From the NCBI GenBank assembly GCA_039654915.1, contig CM077599.1, positions 4,652,501-4,716,500 of the forward strand: a stretch of 64,000 nt of DNA, read 5' to 3'. The notes beneath the pieces are model-generated. The model was given only the letters and a program-made list of their open reading frames with translations. It was not told the DNA's origin and made no database searches. Made by a program: the position numbers and the translations under genes. Below are positions 56,751-64,000 of the stretch, piece by piece. Within the stretch, counting starts at the first letter, position 1; every line of letters begins with the position of its first letter. The stretch is from Aquilaria yunnanensis. Lineage: Eukaryota; Streptophyta; Magnoliopsida; Malvales; Thymelaeaceae.

Positions 56751-58621
56751 ATGGCGGCAGCTCAGCTGACAGCATCTTCCTTCACTGCATCGGCGCGGAG
56801 CTTGACTTCGTTTGAGGGGCTAAGGCCATCATTTGTGAGGTTATCATCCTATGGAACAGTCAAACCTGGGACTCTGAGGCAGAGGTCCTTTAGTGGTCTG
56901 GTCGTCAAAGCTGCTACAGTTGTCGCCCCTAAGGTAATTGAGCTATCTTTTTCTTCTTCACCTCTGATGTTAATCTGTGAACTCTGAGCTTCTTGAGTAT
57001 GGTTTGGTTGGGTTGTTTGTGTTTTATCGGTGTGGTTGGTCTTCTGGCTTGGGAAGTTTAAGGTTGTCGCGCTTCATCTCTTCGAGTATCCTGGTAGACG
57101 ATATACGGGAATGTGGTTGATGCAGAACCTTGCGATGAAATCCTATTGCAATTCCTGTTACGGGATGTGATGGCGTGTGTGCTAAAGAAATGGGTTAAAT
57201 TTGTTGAAAATTATTAACTTTTGGGCTATATTGTCTTGGTTTTTATCGTTTAGATGCATTACTTGGTAAATTCTACCTCATCATCTGAAGCCACAGGTTT
57301 AAGGGCCGAAGTATGGAACCAGCAGACTTAATCTTCCCTTAGGCCTTACGTTGTGTTCACCAATTTCATTTGTCTGTCTACAGTTCTTTGAGAGTGAGAG
57401 GTTGAGTTGGGGCGGTTGCCTTTTCATGTTGGCATATCAAGGTCGTGTGAATAGAATGTACTGCAAATACAGCAGTAGCATGTCTCCCTTCGCATGCGCT
57501 TGTCCCCATATCTGTTGGCTTGCTCTGCTTATCGGAGGATGTTTTTGTTCCTTCTGCAGTACACTTCTATTAAGCCTCTGGGTGACAGAGTACTGGTGAA
57601 GATCGAAACTGCAGAGGAGAAAACTGAAGGTGGTATTTTGCTTCCTTCAACTGCCCAATCAAAGCCGCAAAAGGGTGAGGTAGTTGAGGTTGGTGAGGGA
57701 AAAGCAATTGGGAAAAATAAAGTGGGCTGTTCTGTGAAGGTAAGGCTGGCTTATACTGGCTGCTGCTTTGTTGACTGTTTTCAATTCTTATCCACAGTTG
57801 TTGGCTTGTGCAGACTGGCACACAGGTCATATACTCCAAGTATGCAGGGACCGAGGTGGAATTTAATGGTGCAAATCATCTTATTGTGAAAGAGGATGAC
57901 ATAGTCGGTATTCTTGAGACAGATGATATCAAAGATCTGAAGCCGCTGAATGACAGAGTTTTCATCAAGGTCACGTTTATATAGTGCTTTCTGTTATATA
58001 GTGATTGTTTCTAGGATTAGAAATAACACTGTTGCGTGTCATTGAACTGAATGCAAGAATCACATTTATATGATGCTTTTTGTTTGTCACTTACAGAACA
58101 GCACATTTTATGCAGAATTGTGTGGATGCTGTGATCCCACTGCCATGTATAATGTTGTCTACAATTTTGAGTTGCAGGTTGCAGAAGCAGAAGAGAAGAC
58201 TGCAGGTGGTTTGATCCTGACTGATGCAAGCAAAGAGAAACCTTCTATTGGCACGGTAGGAGTTAGTTTTTTTTTTTTTTTTTTTGGGTTGGCATTTTGG
58301 TGTCTAAAGGTCAAACAGGTGAGTAGCGGGGTTTTGAACTCCCATCGCCTACGTGATCAATGTGAAAAATGTGGTTTTTGATTTAATAGACATCTCTTAT
58401 ATTCTGGCAAGCAACCTAACTTCTGACTCTGTTACGGCTTCAAACAGGTAATTGCTGTTGGTCCTGGTTCACTTGATGAGGAAGGCAGCAGGAAGCCCCT
58501 ATTCATTACCCCCGGAAGCACAGTCCTGTACTCCAAGTACGCAGGCAACGATTTTAAGGGCACTGACGGAACCAAGTACATTGCGCTAAGAGCTTCTGAT
58601 GTAATGGCTGTTATTTCTTAG
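56751..58621 (+). CDS. CPN20: Chloroplast 20-kDa co-chaperonin (double Cpn10), CPN20/CPN21
   Basis: Five exons (56751-56933, 57560-57739, 57814-57969, 58178-58255, 58448-58621) with GT-AG introns join in frame into 256 aa. Residues 1 to about 57 are a Ser/Arg-rich plastid transit peptide ('[16 protein letters not shown]'). Two Cpn10 domains follow in tandem. The first opens '[20 protein letters not shown]' and the second '[20 protein letters not shown]'; both carry the mobile loop that docks on the Cpn60 ring and a 'YSKYAG' strand, and the protein ends 'SDVMAVIS'. The protein is the lid of the plastid Cpn60 folding chamber; in Arabidopsis it also helps activate iron superoxide dismutase and takes part in ABA signalling. 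Length fits the family (about 253 aa). Key residues are intact, so it should be functional. It converges with the ARF gene. Confidence 0.97.
58267..58380 (-). repeat. Possible SINE fragment in CPN20 intron 4
   Basis: Read on the minus strand, 'gggagttcaaaaccccgcta' has the GTTCAAAAC core of a B box, and about 60 bp later an A18-A19 tail ends the unit. It makes up over half of the 192-bp intron. No A box or target duplication was recognised, so it would be 5'-truncated. Confidence 0.4.
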
Positions 58622-59398
58622 CTTTACCATTACCACTGTTGGAAACAAACCATCAGCGATTTTGCATGTAACTCAGCGTGATCCTTTGCTTTTACTCGTA
58701 TAAACGGAGTGTTGAACCAAATCGTTTGCTTGTCCGTCTACGTTCTGTTGGTCATCCTCTACACAAAACTCCAAGAAAACCTGTTCAACGTTTCCTTTGG
58801 AATCATCCTGACATCATTATAAAATCATCCGTGTTACTCCTGACATTATTCGCGAATATTATGCGTTGAAACACGCTCAATTGAGTTCATCATGTACAAG
58901 CATAAAATACAAGCAGCTGAGGGAGGGATTTGAGCCAGGGGGTGTGAGGATGAGGAGGAGACGCAAAAGACATGTCTATAGCACCAGAAAATTGGCAAGA
59001 AGTCTCTTGCTTCTTGCATTTAATACACACCTGTGTGCATAATCTCCTCCACTACACAGCATTTACAGTCTAACCAAATAACAGAGACTGTTAGATCAGC
59101 TCAGCTCTAGGTGAGGTTCTATTATACACAAATCACCGTTTCACCGCTCCCGCCTCTACCTCAACAGCACCTTGGTCATTGCATGGCTCACAAATCGATT
59201 AGCTAAACTATTTTGAAGTAATCTTTCTGACAGCACACCGGCCGGTTTTCCGGAGTTAGCGGTTAGCACCTGGCCAGGCTGCTTCAGCATGCCAATTGCC
59301 CCAGGAATCCTTTTTCCTGGAGCAGATTCCCTCACTCAGGATGTTCCCGAGGGCAAGAGCCAGAAGCTTGCCAGCTTTTCCTCTCATCTTCGAAAGTG
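58622..59398. other. Convergent 3' ends of CPN20 and the ARF gene
   Basis: The 777 bp between the two stop codons must hold both 3' untranslated regions and their poly(A) sites. The frame 58678-58869 has no domain. No transposon is evident. Confidence 0.6.
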
Positions 59399-62300
59399 TC
59401 ATCGATTAAATGAAGCAGCAGCTGAGTTATCATCATAGTGGCCTCTCCAAGCATTGCCACTGTCTGTTCCACTGCAAGCTTGATTTGGGACTGGCACATT
59501 GCCTAAATCTCCATCTAAGCTCATTTGTGCCACTTCCGCAGAAGATAGAATCTTTATGCTCTGAACACAGCTTACGAACTCTCTGCATATAGAACAACTT
59601 GTATTATATTAGAGCCAAGGCATACCCCAAACTAACATTTCAGCTCAAGCTAGGGCTCTTGACTTACTCCCAAGGATCATCACCAACAAGTAGTATGTCA
59701 TTCTCGTGATCCACATACACTAATTTCCAGTCAGAGCTCTGTGGGTCTTCCAGCTGTCCTTCAATACCAAACATGCGGGCCAGATCATGCCTGAGTTCAT
59801 CATATCCTTTGTAACGAGTCACATCAATAGATCGTCCTACGGAGCCCCGTTTTTGGACCTTCAACAGATAAAACACCACTTAACATTTAGTCTTCACGAA
59901 TGTTTGAGGTGCTAAAATATACATCAAGAAAACGCTGTTTCACACCTTCAGGAAAGCAAAAACCACCAAACTTTTACAAATATTTAATGCAGCAAAAGAA
60001 ATATACTCGAGAAAAAAATTTCCTACAGGTTGTTAGTACGAAATCAAACACCATCTACAGAAGTCTACATATGACAGAAAATAAACAGATAGTATGCACT
60101 TTTCTCCCAAGATATTTCAGGTCACACAACTTGAGGACTGCCACTTGCGATACTTGAGTTCTTTCATTGTGCTGGGAACATATTTCAGATAGTATGCCTT
60201 AAAGACGTTGTTGCGATACTTGAGTTCTTTCATTGTATCACTTGTTTGAGGTCTAAAGCTACCACATCAATGCATTTCAAGGATAAAGACTTCCCAGCAC
60301 AATGAAAACTAGAGTCTGGAATTTTCAGTGACAAATAATTTCATTCAAATGTGTGAAAACCAAGGAATTCACACAGGCAAAGAAGTAAAGACATCCTTCT
60401 TGTCTTCCTTCTAGGAAGGGAAAATGTAAGCAAAATGAATATTGGACTAGAAGACATCAAACAACATTTGGCCAATGGTCTACATACCTTAGTATATGTT
60501 CGCATGCGTTGTGTCTGGTTTGCCCACAATCCACCACTTAAAACCCCATTCTCATTCATGGCAACATCATTTGTGCTCCCAGCCTTGAAAGACATGTTTG
60601 GTACACCAAAAGACTGGGAGCTTATCCCAGCAGTAGACAATTCTGTCTCAATATCTCTTGGCGTGCTGCCATAATTAGCAAGCAAGTTCAGGAGATCCTT
60701 TTGAGAGTCATATCCTCTTGATAACAATTCATCAGGTCCTAGGCCATCCATATTACTCGAGAAAGGAACACTGCTCCTTGGATGTGACTGAACATCACCC
60801 TCCAAAAAGGTTGGTAGGGAAAAATTGTGCTGAGTGGTGCCAGCGTCCAGGCAATAAGATGTCCCAGAAGAAGACGCTTCCAATTGATCCCCAACTGCAC
60901 TTTTGTACTTCAACTGATTGGGTGTTTTTGTGCTGGCCAGCTCATGTTTAACTCTAACATCAGGCTTGCTCTGAAGGTCTTGAACCAGATTGCTTGCAGG
61001 TTCAACAACCGGATCTGCGACCAATATGGACGGCCCATGCTGACCTCTGTTAAGGAAGTTTGTTGGTAAAACCTGACAATTAGTGGTTGAGGGTGATGTT
61101 GAACATGATGGAGGATCTCCATCAGTAAGACTGGAATGGCTTCTCATTACAGTAAGCGGTTTGTTTTGGCCCACATGATGACTGACAGAGATTTGTTGAG
61201 TCAGTGTAGAAGTTGAAAAGCCATTACTGTTGAGTGGTTGTTGTAAATTCTGAGACATTGGCAGCTGTTGCAACTGGTGATTTTGCTGACTTCCTTGCTG
61301 TTGCAGTATCTGAGACTGCAGTAACGAGCTTGGTGTTGAAAGTAATTGCTGTGAATGTGGCTGCATCTGTTGTTGCTGTTGCTGCAATTGTTGTTGCTGT
61401 TGTTGCAGTTTTTGCAACAACTGCAACTGAAGCTGCTGCTCTGAAAGGCCTTGTGAAAGCTGCTGAATGTGCGGCTGCTGCTGCTGGGTTTTCTGGGACA
61501 GGCTTTGCTGCAGTACTTGAAGTGGTGACTGCTGCATCTGCGGCTGTTGCTGGGGCCTCTGCATGAAGTTAGGTTTCTGGTCCAGTGACTGCTGAATCTG
61601 TGAGTCTTGTGATAAGGATGTTGATGGATAAGATACCTTGTTAGCAGAGAGACTTGTCTGGGCTGATGTGGAATTGCTCGTCAGTAACTGTTGTTGCTGA
61701 AGCTGAGTGTAGGATGGTGCAGGTGGCAAACTTTGACTTGGAATCTGGTTGGGGCCAATAATACTACTATTCATTTGGGATGATAAATGCACTTGTTGAA
61801 GTTGATGCTGCTGTTGCTGTCTTGATGATTGCTGCTGCTGCAAGTTTTGTTGTGGCAGTGGCTGCTGCTGTTGAAGAAGATGTGGTTGCAGCTGCTGCTG
61901 CGGTTGCTGGGGCTGAGGCTGCTGCAGTTGCTGTTGCTGTTGCGGTTGCTGTGATTGGTTCATAGGATTCTGCAATAATTGCTGAAGTTGCTGTTGTTGG
62001 GGCAATGTAAGTGGGGCTTGTGACAACTGATTTACTGGGTTTGAGTTTGCTTTGTTGAACTGTAGGTTTGGAGCAGATAGTGAAGGAGCTTGAAAACTCA
62101 GCAGCTTTGAAGGATCATCAGAATTTAAGTTACTGTGCAAGACAGTTGAAGGTATCATAGACGGGAAAATTCCTGATTGTGCAACCGGAAACTGATTGTT
62201 TTGTTGCACGCTCATCCACTGTACCAAACTTAAACCTGGAAAGAATGAACTCGGTGCTTCTTTCATACCAAAGTCATCCCCAAGCCAGGGCATTGCTCTC

Positions 62301-64000
62301 TTGAAAGCATTCTCGATATCAGACTCATCATCTGCACAAGCATTTTCTAAAGCTTCTTAACAAGATTAATGTGACTGGATATGCTCAAATAATAAGTGCT
62401 CAAGAGGAAATGCTCATAAAATTTTGCTATACTATAAAAGAATGACTGCACCTCAGGGGTTTCATCTTTGGAAACGCCGAAAGTAGCTTAACCATGCACA
62501 AATTGGACACCAAGTACATCAAGCAAATGAGATCAGAAGAATTACATCCCACACTGCCCATCTCGCATAGTTCATTAGTTACATACCATAAACATTCAGC
62601 GAAAAAATTTACCTGGCATTCCTGGTTGTCTTGGAAACTTGGGCCTGAAAAATGGAGGAGGGCATATGTAGAAAGGAGTTACAACAGGTTCAATATCCCA
62701 AATCGAAACTCGGCTTGGTCGGTCACCAGCTGTTGATTCATCCCAGCCGACCTAACAGGATGCAAAATCAAAGTGAGAATCCATCACTGCTTCATACTAG
62801 CGCCATTAACTTGAAATGCATTTCAAACACAAAACAACAAACTAACTCCATTTCTAAAGATACACAAATGAGACTAATTCCTAAGATGATAACTGCCCAA
62901 AAAAATTTCAAAGAGAGATTTTGACAAACATTTAAAAAAAAATTGATGCAAAAAAATACCTGCAGATTCCGCCATTGTGAATTTTTCCATCGCACAGGAT
63001 CCAAATCACTTATTCCAGTTATTGTACCCATGTATCTACGTACTCCCGACTCCTCAGTCTCAAACATCATTCTAAACCGCATGCCAAGTGAAACTTGAGT
63101 GTACATTGCTTTGTTGTATTTGGCCAAGGGAATCACGAATTCGGAAGGACTTGCCCTGATGGAATAATGCATTCCTTGGTCAATGTTATATGTAGACCCA
63201 ACCACTCAAAAATAAGGAGACGAAGATCAGACCACAGTACCTTGGATTGTAGAAAATAGTAAACGGACTGTTATTTGCTGCAGCATGGGCTGCGGCAGCA
63301 AGGATTCCAATGTGCATGCTATCGCTGGAGATGACTGATGAAGACAGAGCTGGCTGCTGCCTGTTGGCACGCCTTATACCTAAGAGAAGTTGTTGCTTTT
63401 CATCCCTATAAAAGGGCAGAGATATTTCAGTAAAGCATAAGTACATGGACTTTAATTGGAAACTCTAGCTCACAAAAAGATAATTTCATCTACCTTATAA
63501 AAAGAACAGAATCCCCAGCAAAAAGCCTTTTTGTGCTGACAAAGACACTCCACCCAGTAGTAAGAAGATGCCTCTTTGGCTGACCTGAAATACAGCATTA
63601 TGCTTTTTGATATGTCATTCGAACATTTTTAGATTTTGTTCTAAATAAATTAATTTCTGAAGTTATATGCGGAGAAGGGACAACATTGGGCTAGCCATCG
63701 CAAGGTAGCATTCTTTTTAGTTACTGTTAACATTGAACTGAAGTTCATTGAAATTCTAAGAGTATATGTACAAATATACACATATCAGCTTCTGGGGAAA
63801 AAAAAATACGAATTAAAAATATGCTTATCAAGTTTCAAGCATAATAGCTGCTTGATTGTCAGCGTTGGATAAAACCTAAAGAATGGACAACAAGCAGTCT
63901 ACTCCTTTTGAGTAGAATGAGTGAGATAGTGGCTTAAGAGCAGTGAACCATACCAAAATACAAAGATTTAATAACTTTTGTTCAGTGAAAAATACCTCGA
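59399..64000 (-). CDS. Auxin response factor, ARF7/ARF19 (NPH4) type, 5'-incomplete
   Basis: Eight exons are seen, in coding order: 64000-63996, 63584-63494, 63405-63241, 63155-62960, 62751-62613, 62331-60488, 59858-59668 and 59582-59399. All join in frame through GT-AG introns and give 937 complete residues. The first exon runs off the window. The order is: end of the B3 DNA-binding domain ('[17 protein letters not shown]', '[13 protein letters not shown]'); the ARF ancillary domain ('[20 protein letters not shown]', '[16 protein letters not shown]'); a middle region rich in Gln with runs of up to six Q, typical of activator ARFs; and the PB1 (Aux/IAA-binding) domain '[20 protein letters not shown]' to '[17 protein letters not shown]'. 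PB1 has both the lysine face and the acidic OPCA face. The C-terminus ends 'AASFNR'. 'MPWLGDDFG' and the tail are those of ARF7 and ARF19. It activates auxin-responsive genes in the nucleus. Confidence 0.95.

Noticed and set aside
61234..61965. Long plus-strand frames rich in Ala and Val (61234-61566, 61780-61965)
   Set aside because: They are the antisense of the CAG/CAA glutamine repeats of the ARF exon; such repeats give long Ala/Val/Leu frames by composition alone.

Overview
The window is nuclear DNA of a flowering plant, most likely a eudicot. The evidence is GT-AG spliced genes of plant-only families (auxin response factor, AP2/ERF, FLZ zinc finger, chloroplast co-chaperonin) set in very AT-rich DNA full of plant transposon types: copia LTR elements, Mutator-, hAT-, CACTA- and Stowaway-type short elements, LINE and SINE debris. 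Nothing bacterial, viral or organellar is seen. The species cannot be named from this sequence.

Layout. Positions 1-10.5 kb hold no gene, only short DNA-transposon copies, a degenerate minisatellite and a tandem LTR-internal-LTR-internal-LTR array of a miniature LTR element (5247-7485). At 10.5-14.4 kb a CACTA element, a broken TMK-like LRR receptor gene and a deleted copia element with two 203-bp LTRs lie in a row. At 16.5-22.7 kb there is a 9-bp-TSD Mutator-like element, several tandem duplications, and two unrecognised gene-like pieces (19443-19981 with one frameshift; 22299-22642 with three possible exons). A two-exon FLZ zinc-finger gene lies at 23568-24517 (minus). From 24.9 to 41 kb the DNA is almost all transposons, many nested, including a T-rich/A-rich inverted-repeat family with tRNA-like ends. 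An intronless ERF017/018/019-type transcription factor gene is at 41710-42321 (minus). From 42.7 to 56.1 kb there is again no supported gene.

The right end is gene-rich. A complete five-exon CPN20 gene (chloroplast 20-kDa co-chaperonin, 256 aa) runs rightward at 56751-58621. Converging on it from the right is most of an ARF7/ARF19-type activator auxin response factor (59399 to beyond 64000, minus, eight exons seen, 937 complete residues). Its 5' part, with most of the B3 domain, lies outside the window.

The four sound genes do not form a pathway. FLZ proteins are linked to SnRK1 energy signalling, the ERF to stress transcription, CPN20 to plastid protein folding and ARF to auxin transcription. 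The most unusual structures are the tandem miniature LTR array, the inverted-repeat family with tRNA-like ends and its nested insertions, the long-TIR elements with GC-rich cores that look like captured sequence, and the chimeric copia element.
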